Below, in pieces: positions 9,083 to 17,298 of a DNA stretch of 64,000 nt. The translations under genes and the position numbers were made by a program. Numbering within the stretch: the stretch's first letter is position 1; every line of letters starts with the position of its first letter. The stretch is from assembly GCF_030068605.1 (NCBI RefSeq), contig NZ_JASJOU010000013.1, positions 1-64,000 of the forward strand. The letters run 5' to 3'. This DNA is from Xanthocytophaga agilis (GTDB taxonomy: Bacteria; Bacteroidota; Bacteroidia; Cytophagales; 172606-1). The notes beneath the pieces are model-generated. The model had not been told where the DNA came from. It searched no databases and was given only the letters and a program-made list of their open reading frames with translations.

Positions 9083-9134
9083 ATTATCTCAAACAAATAA
9101 ACCCCTGAGAAGGGGTTTATTTGTTTGAGATAAT
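9083..9134. terminator. very long perfect hairpin, bidirectional terminator
   Basis: A perfect 24-bp inverted repeat (9083-9106 and 9111-9134) with a GAGA loop. It lies between the XRE gene (plus, ends 9062) and the cold-shock gene (minus, ends 9155). GC pairs at the loop end and A/T-rich flanks suit a terminator in both directions. Confidence 0.75.
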
Positions 9135-9154
9135 ATAATCTAAAGTAGGTTATA

Positions 9155-9346
9155 TTAAGCCAGTTGAACATTCACGGCATTTAAACCCTTCTTTCCTTTC
9201 TCTACATCAAAGGTAACTTTATCGTTCTCTTTGATCTCATCAATCAAGCCTGAAACATGAACAAAAATCTCTTCATTGGAAGAGTTTGACTTAATGAATC
9301 CGAATCCTTTCAGATTATTAAAAAATTTTACGGTACCTTGTTGCAT
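9155..9346 (-). CDS. cspA: cold-shock domain protein, CspA type
   Basis: A 63-residue protein from the ATG at 9346. It has both RNA-binding motifs of the cold-shock fold: KGFGFIK (RNP1) and EIFVHVSGL (RNP2), preceded by QQGTVKFFNN. The frame is open further upstream, but that part has no cold-shock features. The roughly 200-base AT-rich upstream region could be a long leader, as is usual for cold-shock mRNAs. It is divergent from a second cold-shock-domain gene. Confidence 0.92.
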   Translation of the reverse strand: MQQGTVKFFNNLKGFGFIKSNSSNEEIFVHVSGLIDEIKENDKVTFDVEKGKKGLNAVNVQLA

Positions 9347-9675
9347 TAAACAGTTTTTTAAAATGACATCTTTAAAGGTATGGTAATTAACTGAAAATAA
9401 AAAACTTACATTAATATATATTTTGAAAATAAGCCCCTGGAACAACGCAGTTTCGTCAACAAAAAAGAAAATCACCAAAATAGCTATTTATCCAAAAAAT
9501 AGTGTAATATATGTCTATATAATTGGATATATTGATGCAAAGCCAAACTAATTAGAGTAATAAAGTGTTATTATTACAGCAACGCATTTTTTTACGGGTA
9601 TTCGTTTCAATTCTTTACCCGGTATATGAAGGCCTACCGTATTTATATCACCTTAAAACAACAAATCAATCCCTT

Positions 9676-10131
9676 ATGGCAAAATCCAGAGAAACGTATA
9701 ATAAGAAAGAAAACGTAGTAAAAAAACAAAAAAAGAAACAGGATAAAGCAGAAAAAAGAGCCGAACGAAAGACCCACTCAGATAAAGGAAAAAGTGTAGA
9801 AGAAATGTTTGCTTATGTAGATGCAGATGGTAATATTACCTCTATCCCACCAGATCCCAAACAAAAAAGAGCCATCAAGCAGGATGAGATTGTGATTGGA
9901 GTAGCCAGACAGGCTCCTGCTGATCCGGCATTGGATGTGAGAAAAGGCAAAGTCACTTTCTTTAATGAAGCCAAAGGCTATGGGTTTATCAAAGATTCAG
10001 ACAGTCAGCAAAGTGTTTTTGTACATGTAAAAGAACTCCGTCAGCCTATCAAAGAGAATGATCGTGTAACCTTTCTGATTGAACAACGGGAAAAAGGGCC
10101 TAGTGCTGTCAGTGTACAACTGGCAAGCTAG
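9676..10131 (+). CDS. cold-shock domain protein with lysine-rich N-terminal extension
   Basis: A 151-residue protein from the ATG at 9676. Residues 1-40 are very basic (NKKENVVKKQKKKQDKAEKRAERK). A linker containing FAYVDADGNITSIPPDP follows. Residues about 86-150 form a cold-shock domain with KGYGFIK and SVFVHVKEL. The basic tail probably adds non-specific RNA or ribosome binding, which is inference. It is divergent from the plain cold-shock gene at 9346; the 329 bases between them hold both leaders. Confidence 0.85.
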   Translation: MAKSRETYNKKENVVKKQKKKQDKAEKRAERKTHSDKGKSVEEMFAYVDADGNITSIPPDPKQKRAIKQDEIVIGVARQAPADPALDVRKGKVTFFNEAKGYGFIKDSDSQQSVFVHVKELRQPIKENDRVTFLIEQREKGPSAVSVQLAS

Positions 10132-10173
10132 TTTCCTATATGCCATCTTTAACTGTCTAATCTCAGAATAGTT

Positions 10174-10638
10174 ATGAATGACCAGTATAAAAGCAACAAG
10201 TTTCTAATCTGGATAATAAGTTGTATAGTGCTGGTCTTTGTAAATATATCTGTGAAGGCACAAACTCTTGCTTCATTACGAACAGAGGAATCGGATCAGA
10301 TTTTGAAACAAATCAAAGCGTTCCTGGTAAGTAAAAATCTTCAGAAGAACGATAGCGACCCACAAAAGCCAGATATTCTGGAAATTCGTAATCAGACACT
10401 ATTGCAAAATCAATCTGTAGGAGTATACCACTTTGGTGCATCTGCCAACGAGAGTAAACAATATATACTACTCAGAGATCATGCACTCTGTACTATCCTT
10501 GATCCTGACCAGTTAGGAAATACGGTCAAGATGACAACTGACTTTTTGCGGGAGCATCACTTTACTTCTGCAGAGATAGAAGAGTACTCTCAGGAAATAC
10601 AGCGTATTTATGAATATAATCAGAGCTTTAGTAAGTAA
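10174..10638 (+). CDS. secreted protein of unknown function
   Basis: A 154-residue protein with an N-terminal hydrophobic segment (FLIWIISCIVLVFVNISVKA) that ends in AQ and may be cleaved. The mature part is hydrophilic and mainly helical, with no recognised motif. It follows the cold-shock-domain gene by 42 bases and may be cotranscribed with it. Confidence 0.5.
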   Translation: MNDQYKSNKFLIWIISCIVLVFVNISVKAQTLASLRTEESDQILKQIKAFLVSKNLQKNDSDPQKPDILEIRNQTLLQNQSVGVYHFGASANESKQYILLRDHALCTILDPDQLGNTVKMTTDFLREHHFTSAEIEEYSQEIQRIYEYNQSFSK

Positions 10639-10673
10639 GCCTTTAAAGGAAGGAATCACTCATTATACATGCA

Positions 10674-10719
10674 AAACATCCTATGAATACATAGTAGCTA
10701 TGGTACTCATAGGATGTTT
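10674..10719. terminator. hairpin terminator
   Basis: An inverted repeat with a 13-bp perfect outer stem (AAACATCCTATGA) and a further imperfect inner stem. It sits between the convergent genes ending at 10638 (plus) and 10735 (minus). Confidence 0.65.
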
Positions 10720-10734
10720 ATAGTTCAATAGCAA

Positions 10735-11928
10735 TTATTCTACCAATCCAGGTACCTGAACCATTTCATTGGCATCAGCCTGATAATCTACACCTGCCAC
10801 ATCAAACCCAAACAGATTCATAAAATCGGCTTTATAGCCAGCCAGATCTCCAATCTCAGGCAATGACTCTGTAGTAGACTGTTCCCACAAAGCAGCGACT
10901 TTAGCCTGCACATCTTCTCTCATTTCCCAGTCATCAATACGGATACGACCTTTCTCATCAGTTGGTATAGCAGATCCTGCAAACAAACGAGTCTGGAATA
11001 AACGCTGCATCTGTTCGATACAACCTTCATGGATACCTTCCTCTTTCATCACCTTATATAGCAGGGAAATATACAATGGAATTACAGGAATGGCAGAGCT
11101 GGCCTGGGTTACCAATGCTTTATTTACAGAAACATATGCCTGTCCATTGATATCTTTCAGGCTATCTGCAATGGTAAAAGCAGTAGCTTCCAGATCATCT
11201 TTGGCACGACCAATAGTTCCTTTACGGTATACAGGTTCTGTCAGTGCAGGTCCAATGTATGAATAAGCCACAGTAGTAGCACCAGGAGAAAGCAGATTAG
11301 CACCTTTTAATGCTTCAATCCACATCGCCCAGTCTTCACCACCCATTACGGCAATAGTATTGGTAATATCTTCCTCTGAAGCAGGCGTGATGCTAATTTC
11401 AGAAACAACTCCTGTATGGAAGTTAACCGTTTTGTTAGTAAACGTTTGTCCGATAGGTTTCAGAGCCGAATTATAGACTACTCCTGTTTTAGGATGTGTT
11501 CTTCTTGGTGAAGCCAGACTATAAATCACCAGATCTACAGTTCCCAGATCTGCCTTGATCAGATCCATGGTCTTCTGTTTGATCTCGTCCGAAAAAGCAT
11601 CCCCATTGATACTTTTGGCATATAGTCCTGCTTTCTGAGCTTCTGCCTCGAAAGCAGCTGTATTATACCAGCCGGGCGAAGCAGTTTTGCCTTCTGCAGG
11701 AGGCTTTTCAAAATATACTCCAATGGTAGCAGCACCTGCTCCAAAAGCACTGGTAATGCGCGAAGCTAAGCCGAACCCGGTAGAAGCCCCAATAACCAAC
11801 ACCTTCTTAGGCCCGTTGATTGCGCCTTTGGATTTGACATAATTAATCTGATTGACTACATTCTGCTTACATCCTTCCGGGTGTGCTGTCAGACAGATAA
11901 AACCACGTATTCTAGGTTCAATAATCAT
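10735..11928 (-). CDS. fabV: trans-2-enoyl-ACP/CoA reductase, FabV/Ter family
   Basis: A 397-residue NADH-dependent reductase of the last step of the fatty-acid elongation cycle, reducing trans-2-enoyl thioesters. Diagnostic blocks are IIEPRIRGFICLTAHPEGC at the N-terminus, the nucleotide-binding VLVIGASTGFGLASRI, and the active-site pattern Tyr-x8-Lys in PVYRKGTIGRAKDDLE. The length matches the family (about 390-400). The C-terminal YKADFMNLFGFDVAGVDY is typical. FabV enzymes are usually resistant to triclosan. Monocistronic. Confidence 0.95.
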   Translation of the reverse strand: MIIEPRIRGFICLTAHPEGCKQNVVNQINYVKSKGAINGPKKVLVIGASTGFGLASRITSAFGAGAATIGVYFEKPPAEGKTASPGWYNTAAFEAEAQKAGLYAKSINGDAFSDEIKQKTMDLIKADLGTVDLVIYSLASPRRTHPKTGVVYNSALKPIGQTFTNKTVNFHTGVVSEISITPASEEDITNTIAVMGGEDWAMWIEALKGANLLSPGATTVAYSYIGPALTEPVYRKGTIGRAKDDLEATAFTIADSLKDINGQAYVSVNKALVTQASSAIPVIPLYISLLYKVMKEEGIHEGCIEQMQRLFQTRLFAGSAIPTDEKGRIRIDDWEMREDVQAKVAALWEQSTTESLPEIGDLAGYKADFMNLFGFDVAGVDYQADANEMVQVPGLVE

Positions 11929-12129
11929 TCGAATAGATTTGATAGGTTAATGTGGTATCAAATATGTTTAAGAATTTCGATGCAAAGTACTCAATTTACC
12001 CATTAACTACCAAGCGTTCTTTGGAATCCCGGTAAATAGTCTAATTTCAGCTAATTGAAAAAATACAAACTTCATGCAACTGAAAGTCAGCATCACGCAT
12101 CTACAGGGAAACTATACCAATCTGATCCT

Positions 12130-12837
12130 ATGCGATTTAGTGTACTTCTGGCCTGTTTTCTTAGTATTTCCACAACGACCTTAGCCACCTGGTCTATTAT
12201 TATTGTAGATCCTGTTACAAAAGAAATTGGCATAGCAGGAGCCTCTTGTACCTATAATTGCTATGGCATTGGACAGATTATACCAGGTAAAGGTGCTATT
12301 ATAGTACAAGCGATGAGTAACAAAGATGCCAGACGTAAAGGACTTAACATGATTGAAGCTGGAGCGTCTCCCGAAAAAATTATTGCAGCTTTGCATGATC
12401 CGTTATTTGATCCCGAAAAACAACAATATGCTGTTGTTACTCTTTCCCACCTCGCTACACCTGCCACATATACAGGTGCGGCTACCCATACCTCTCATGG
12501 CACATTGACAGCTGCAGGCGTTTCTGTACAAGGCAATACTTTGGCTTCAGAGGAAGAATTAAAAGCTATTCTGGATGCTGTGATACAGGGACAACAGGAT
12601 TCTCTGCGTATTGATGAAATTCTGATGCGTGCACTGGAAGCTGGTTCTACTGCGGGAGGAGACAAACGCTGTGGCGAACAACGAGCCACTAGTGCGTTTC
12701 TGATGGTAGCCAAACCCACGGACAAACGAAAGCCCTATCTGGTTTTGCAGTTTTTTGGTCAGAAAAGAGGGGGTCTTAATGCTGTGTCACTTTTGCGTGG
12801 TAAGTATGAGAGATGGAAATCAAAGCATCAATCATAG
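12130..12837 (+). CDS. DUF1028 family secreted protein (Ntn-hydrolase-like fold)
   Basis: The ATG at 12130 gives 235 residues with a signal peptide ending near TTLAT, just before the family's WSIIIVDP start. A TTG further upstream would add a non-signal tail. Family features are EIGIAGASC, PGKGAIIVQAMSN and SEEELKAILDAV, with CGEQRATSAFLMVAK near the C-terminus. Some DUF1028 proteins resemble N-terminal nucleophile hydrolases; activity and substrate are unknown. The exported location is inferred from the signal. Confidence 0.8.
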   Translation: MRFSVLLACFLSISTTTLATWSIIIVDPVTKEIGIAGASCTYNCYGIGQIIPGKGAIIVQAMSNKDARRKGLNMIEAGASPEKIIAALHDPLFDPEKQQYAVVTLSHLATPATYTGAATHTSHGTLTAAGVSVQGNTLASEEELKAILDAVIQGQQDSLRIDEILMRALEAGSTAGGDKRCGEQRATSAFLMVAKPTDKRKPYLVLQFFGQKRGGLNAVSLLRGKYERWKSKHQS

Positions 12838-12844
12838 AGATATT

Positions 12845-13421
12845 TTACGTTAAATGTTTACTTGATGCATTAGCAAGTAAACATTTATAGAGAATTTCTA
12901 TTCGGGCACCTGCATAATACAACTCATTTTCATTAATCAGTTCTCTTAATTCCATTAATACAGATAAGGAATTAGCAGTAAGCAATTCAGCATCCGGATC
13001 ATATTAAACCTTTGACATTTAGGGTCCATGCACTCTCCTCATCTTCCTGACATATATATAATTGTAATGGCCCTGTAGAATAGAAATACTTATAAGAAAG
13101 CGTTTTAGTTAACAGTAATCTTGTAATAACTATTCTTTCTTCAGCTGGATAAAACGCTAGCGAAGTCCTTCTCAAATAGACAATTGAACACAAAATAAGA
13201 AGAGTTAGAAATGGTATTATTATGACCCCAAAACCAATTGAAAACAAAGCAAGAGTAAAGGGAATGATATAAGATTCCAGTTGGGGAAATATAATAAATG
13301 TGTAACAATCATCTTCTTTTAGCAGTTGGGGTTTCCTATTAAAAACAGAAGAATCAAGTCGTTTTTTGACTGATTGTATCTGCTGCCTAATACTAAGTCC
13401 TGACTTGTTAAGAAATAACAT
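12845..13421 (-). pseudogene. frameshifted two-helix membrane protein gene
   Basis: From the ATG at 13421 the first frame runs 140 residues. It has two adjacent membrane helices (about residues 55-95: IIPFTLALFSIGFGVIII, LTLLILCSIVYL) followed by a strand-rich domain, and stops with a TGA at 12999-13001. One base off, the next frame continues without a break as DPDAELLTANSLSVLMEL and ELYYAGARIEILYKCLL, ending at the TAA at 12845-12847. The two parts join smoothly if one base near 13001 is removed, giving about 191 residues. The cause may be a true mutation, a sequencing error or, less likely, programmed frameshifting. Function unknown. Confidence 0.55.
12851..12887. terminator. hairpin terminator overlapping the end of a decayed gene
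   Basis: A perfect 14-bp inverted repeat (TAAATGTTTACTTG) around a 9-base loop follows the DUF1028 gene. It also falls inside the last codons of the frameshifted minus-strand gene that ends at 12845. Confidence 0.6.
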
Positions 13422-13539
13422 CACTATTGCAGAATATACGATTATCACCTTCTCAAATATAATCGCAGGAATAGTGTACAAAAAGCATCCTCTGCATCGA
13501 AAATGACATATGTAAGTTGTGCCACAAGAGATAGCTTTG

Positions 13540-14142
13540 TTACAATATAATTGTGCGAAAGGTCAGATTAACTCTGGGTCTGGAAACTTTTTTAGTTTTA
13601 GGTAGTGCATGATGCCAGTATGTCTGAGTTGTCCCTTTCATCACCAACAAGCTACCATTCTCCAGAATTACAGAAGTAGTCTGTTTGGTTTGTTTGTGTC
13701 TGAAAGAAAATTTACGTTCAGCCCCCAGACTCAGAGAGGCAATCTCGGTATCGGGTCCCAGGGCTTTCTCATCATCGCTATGCCATGACATGCCTTCGTT
13801 GCCAGTATGATAGAGGTTTAACAGACAGGAATTGAAGGTTGATCCGGTTATTTGTTCAACCAATGTTTTTAATTTTAGCAGATCAGAAGTCCAGAGTAGG
13901 GCCTGCTTGGTAGTATTTGAGTAAGTATACTCGAATTTCTCATCTCCATACCAGGCTGCCATCCGTTTGGTAACAATGTGTTTACCAAAAATAACTACTT
14001 CATCATTTTTCCATTCAATAGTCTGAAGTAGTTGATTCAGGTAGTAGCGGGCATCCGTTGCAGACAGAATCTTTCCATAGTAGTGTGCAATTCCATCTGC
14101 AGGTAATATATTTACAATAGGGTCAGTATTAAATAAGTCCAT
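13540..14142 (-). CDS. alkB: AlkB-like alpha-ketoglutarate-dependent DNA dealkylase
   Basis: A 200-residue Fe(II)/2-oxoglutarate dioxygenase. The iron ligands are His and Asp of WHSDDE and the distal His of WHHALP. The 2-oxoglutarate-binding arginines are in RPRVNLTFR. SLSLGAERKFSFRHK and NGSLLVMKG are typical of the AlkB/ALKBH2-3 group. It oxidatively removes methyl groups from 1-methyladenine and 3-methylcytosine. It is the last gene of the alkylation-repair operon and overlaps the Ada-domain gene by 14 bases, so the two are tightly coupled. Confidence 0.92.
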   Translation of the reverse strand: MDLFNTDPIVNILPADGIAHYYGKILSATDARYYLNQLLQTIEWKNDEVVIFGKHIVTKRMAAWYGDEKFEYTYSNTTKQALLWTSDLLKLKTLVEQITGSTFNSCLLNLYHTGNEGMSWHSDDEKALGPDTEIASLSLGAERKFSFRHKQTKQTTSVILENGSLLVMKGTTQTYWHHALPKTKKVSRPRVNLTFRTIIL

Positions 14143-14374
14143 TTTTCCACTTTTGATAAGTATGCCTCATGCAATGTGCACAAGGCCTGTAACCATGTGT
14201 GATAGCATCCTCCTCTGATCTGAAAAACACACGGTTCTCTCTTTTCATTCGCTTACCGGATGCACAATGTAAAGTTCCATAAATTTTCAGTTTAGCATTA
14301 CCTCCTAATATAATCTCCCGATGTCGGATTTTATGCCACAAAAGACGATCTGTCAGCATACTATGTGATATCAT
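14129..14374 (-). CDS. stand-alone Ada metal-binding domain protein
   Basis: An 81-residue protein equal to the N-terminal zinc domain of Ada: IYGTLHCASGKRMKRENRVF, then EEDAITHGYRPCAHCM. The first Cys aligns with the methyl-accepting Cys of Ada. The second zinc Cys (usual C-x3-C spacing) is replaced by Lys, while the C-x2-C pair is kept. In E. coli this domain is fused to the AraC and methyltransferase domains; here it is a separate gene. It overlaps alkB by 14 bases and follows the oxygenase gene by 5 bases. Whether it still takes methyl groups from phosphotriesters is uncertain. Confidence 0.8.
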   Translation of the reverse strand: MISHSMLTDRLLWHKIRHREIILGGNAKLKIYGTLHCASGKRMKRENRVFFRSEEDAITHGYRPCAHCMRHTYQKWKNGLI

Positions 14375-14379
14375 ACAAG

Positions 14380-15093
14380 TCAGCTTAGTGCATCGTGAAA
14401 AATAATTCCCAAGGTATGGCGTTCGCCACTGTGAAGTTCACTTACCCCATGTTTCATAGCTGCCCGGTAATACCCTTTGCTCCCTTTCACCGGACGAAAA
14501 CTGGTCGTAAATAACACCATATCTCCTTTTCGTGGAGTTAGTACCATAGCTTTGGATTGAGCACGTGGAGTTTGTTGCATCAACACAAATTCACCACCTG
14601 TAAAATCCTGTCCCGGTTCATTCAGAAATAAAACAATCTGAATAGGAAAAAAGATCTCTCCATACAAATCCTGATGCAGTGTATTATGTCCTCCCTTGCC
14701 ATATTTCAGTATCAGCACGGTTGGCTTCTGCTGTCCATGCAAATGGCAAAGCGACTGCAATTCAGCAAATGTATCGGGAAAGATTTTATCTATGTGTAAG
14801 GCTTTCATCCAGCCATTGGCAACAGGTGCTAGGTGTTCATACACAGATTCCCGTATAGTTTGTATGGTATCCGGCAAGGGATACTGAAAATACTTGTATT
14901 CCCCTAATCCAAAGCGGTAACGCTCCATAACAACTGTCTTGCGATACAGGGAAGGATCATCGTATTGTTGAATTAGTTCTTCGCATTGTGTCTCAGACAG
15001 CAAAACAGATAGACAGGCAAAGCCTTTTTCATTCATCTCTGTAGTGATTGACTGCCAGTTCAGTGCATCAATCTTTTCTTTTATAGATTGCAT
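14380..15093 (-). CDS. 2OG-Fe(II) oxygenase of the alkylation-repair operon
   Basis: A 237-residue dioxygenase. The iron-binding pair HxD is in LHQDLYGEIFFP, and the distal HGVSEL and RHTLGIIFHD supply the second His and the 2-oxoglutarate-contacting Arg. FTGGEFVLM and PRKGDMVLF are typical of the prolyl-hydroxylase-like branch. The ATG at 15093 is preceded by AGAGGA at a good distance; an upstream TTG at 15111 would overlap the previous stop. Its place between ada and alkB homologues strongly suggests a role in alkylation repair, but the substrate is not known. Confidence 0.8.
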   Translation of the reverse strand: MQSIKEKIDALNWQSITTEMNEKGFACLSVLLSETQCEELIQQYDDPSLYRKTVVMERYRFGLGEYKYFQYPLPDTIQTIRESVYEHLAPVANGWMKALHIDKIFPDTFAELQSLCHLHGQQKPTVLILKYGKGGHNTLHQDLYGEIFFPIQIVLFLNEPGQDFTGGEFVLMQQTPRAQSKAMVLTPRKGDMVLFTTSFRPVKGSKGYYRAAMKHGVSELHSGERHTLGIIFHDALS

Positions 15094-15107
15094 ATTCCTC
15101 TGGTTAG

Positions 15108-15956
15108 TCAATCGGTGATAATTGTTTTGGCCGCTTCCCAGCCAATCATAGCTGTTTTACGGGTTGATCCCCACATATAGCCTCCAATAGTTCCACTTGC
15201 CTGAATCACCCGGTGGCAGGGAATCAGAAAGGCAACAGGATTACTGCCAATAGCAGTACCAACAGCACGGGAAGCATTTGGCTGATTGATTTTGCCTGCT
15301 ATTTCTCCATAGGTAGATAAATGTCCCATAGGAATACGTAAAAGGGCCTCCCACACCTTGAGTTGAAAGTCTGTACCCTTTAGATGCAACCGAACCTGAT
15401 CCAGCTTGCTCCAGTCATGGGTAAAGATATACAAGGCATTCTGCTGAAGCAGATCCAGCATTTGTCGAAAGCGGGCGTTAGGAAAGTGTTGCTGCAGATC
15501 CTGTAAGGCTATCTGTTCATTCTCAGCAAATGCCATATAACAAATGCCTTTGGCTGTGGAGGCCACAATGATATTGCCGAAAGGACTTTCTGCATAGCTA
15601 TAGTTAATAGATAGATTCTCCCCTCCGTTCTTAAACTCTCCGGGTGTCATTCCTTCTATGGTTACAAAAAGGTCGTGTAGTCTGCTTGTACCGGATAATC
15701 CGGTTTCATAGGCAGCTTCGGATAGAGATACTTGTCTATTCTTTAAGATCTGCTTGGCATGTTCTATACTGATATACTGAAGAAATTTTTTAGGACTCAC
15801 TCCTGCCCAGTCTGTAAAAAGACGTTGGAAGTGAAAAGGGCTCAGGTGTACTTTTTCTGCTACCTCATCCAGGTTAGGCTGGTCTTTAAAGTTTTGTCGT
15901 ATATAATCTATTGCCTCTGCAATGCGATTATAGTGAATCTGTTCCTGTGTGTTCAT
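15108..15956 (-). CDS. ada: AraC-type regulator fused to methylated-DNA--cysteine methyltransferase (Ada-like, no metal domain)
   Basis: A 282-residue protein from the ATG at 15956. Residues 1-100 are an AraC double helix-turn-helix (LDEVAEKVHLSPFHFQRLF; AYETGLSGTSRLHDLF). Residues about 115-282 are an O6-alkylguanine-DNA alkyltransferase with the acceptor Cys247 in IPCHRV, the Tyr/Arg helix SRAVGTAIGSNPVAF and the substrate loop GGYMWG. The Ada metal-binding domain is absent here and is encoded separately at 14129. It is the first gene of a four-gene operon and presumably activates its own operon after alkylation damage. Confidence 0.9.
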   Translation of the reverse strand: MNTQEQIHYNRIAEAIDYIRQNFKDQPNLDEVAEKVHLSPFHFQRLFTDWAGVSPKKFLQYISIEHAKQILKNRQVSLSEAAYETGLSGTSRLHDLFVTIEGMTPGEFKNGGENLSINYSYAESPFGNIIVASTAKGICYMAFAENEQIALQDLQQHFPNARFRQMLDLLQQNALYIFTHDWSKLDQVRLHLKGTDFQLKVWEALLRIPMGHLSTYGEIAGKINQPNASRAVGTAIGSNPVAFLIPCHRVIQASGTIGGYMWGSTRKTAMIGWEAAKTIITD

Positions 15957-16283
15957 CTTATCATGAATTAGATGATACAAAAATAGCAGGCCAGACACCG
16001 TTCCAAAACCCGAAACTTGCGCTCCTTTATTCTTAGTTGGTTAACATTGCTGCTTGACTCCACTCTCTCACGACAAATAATCTACATTTCTATTTTTATC
16101 AGTCACTATATTCATTTCTACACTATAAGGCAGGGAATAATTCTTCATAGTTTAATCTATTGATTTTTATACAAAAAGTGGCAGTGTAGTCTATACATAA
16201 CAGACCACTGCCACCTACTAGTGACAAAACAGAGCAAGGAGGAATACATTCTTCTTATAACAATAAGACTGTTGTAAAGAAAC

Positions 16284-16736
16284 CTATCCTGCAAAACTGG
16301 GAAGACAGAGAAACGGTCGTACCATAGCAGGCAAATACCGTTGCAGTTCACGCACCTGATCAATATCCAGTTTTTCTTGTATATAGCAAAATATATGTTC
16401 TATTGACTTCTCGGTATCTGCAGGAGTTGCAAAATCAAAAAAGGCCAGCTTACCAGCTTTCTTACGGATCAAATCCACAAAGTTACACATTTCAGGAGGG
16501 ACAGAAGGTAGATCAGCTGTATTCCAGTTTTCAATAAACAAAGCTTTCATAGGATGAGGCAGCAACATCAGAATTGCAATGGCATCATCCAGCTTAAGAA
16601 GATCTCTCAGTGAGTGGAGGACAGTTCGTAATATACGAACTCCTTTTTCAGGATCTCGTTCCCAATGTAAGTCTCTGGTCAGATCAACCAATTCCGGATG
16701 AATTTCGTCAAAGTGTGCTTCGATGATAGTAGTCAT
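16284..16736 (-). CDS. DUF2267 family protein
   Basis: A 150-residue helical cytosolic protein. The start of the domain has RDPEKGVRILRTVLHSLRDLL and then AILMLLPHPMKALFIENW, the hallmark of DUF2267 (often xLPxxLRxxxxxGW). The function of the family is not known. An unusually good Shine-Dalgarno sequence (GCAGGAGGGG) lies 8 bases before the ATG, which supports this start. Confidence 0.75.
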   Translation of the reverse strand: MTTIIEAHFDEIHPELVDLTRDLHWERDPEKGVRILRTVLHSLRDLLKLDDAIAILMLLPHPMKALFIENWNTADLPSVPPEMCNFVDLIRKKAGKLAFFDFATPADTEKSIEHIFCYIQEKLDIDQVRELQRYLPAMVRPFLCLPSFAG

Positions 16737-17298
16737 GGTATTGCCCCTCCTGCGAGCAATGCTATTAGCTAAAAAATAAACAAAACAAAAATACTTTGAA
16801 AGAAGACAGGGATGCTATGACATCATATACTCCAGCAGATGATCTTCATCATACTGGCAATAATTATACAAACAGGTCACTCGATACATATTCTGGTAAA
16901 AGTTACCATTACAGATTGGATATTCATGTATAAACCAAGGTATCAAAGGCACAATACCTCAATAGAAATAAAAAAAGTAAAACACTGATTACCAGAAACT
17001 TCCTTGTGTCTAAAATTGTACTTCAGACACATATCCATTTCTTTTTCTTATATGAGACAAGTAGTTGTGGCTATAAAAAAAGTGAATAAAAGTAACCGAT
17101 AAAGTTGTAAAAATCAAAGGAAAAACAAGAAAAAATTTATAACTTAGATAGCTGATTCATCTGTAATCACTACTGTACCATACAGGTCAGCAACGATAGA
17201 TAATAAATCCAAAAAACGCATGCATACAAGTGAGATATATCATTGAAAAGAGTCCTGAGAAGAAGTAGATTCCATAAATTTTTTAACACCAGACTAGT
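16737..17298. other. 562-base stretch without a recognised gene
   Basis: The stretch is AT-rich and probably carries the promoters of the DUF2267 gene (minus) and the UspA gene (plus). The only coding-like element seen is the small minus-strand frame at 16815-16952. No tRNA, strong hairpin or repeat was recognised. Confidence 0.5.
16815..16952 (-). CDS. possible small protein, Cys- and Tyr-rich
   Basis: A 45-codon frame from a GTG at 16952 to a TAG at 16815-16817. The residues look protein-like (IPWFIHEYPICNGNFYQNMY, then CLYNYCQYDEDHLLEYMM), with three Cys and many aromatics. There is no ATG near the start and no obvious Shine-Dalgarno, so it may be a gene remnant or chance. It would be transcribed towards the DUF2267 gene. 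Confidence 0.25.
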   Translation of the reverse strand: MPLIPWFIHEYPICNGNFYQNMYRVTCLYNYCQYDEDHLLEYMMS

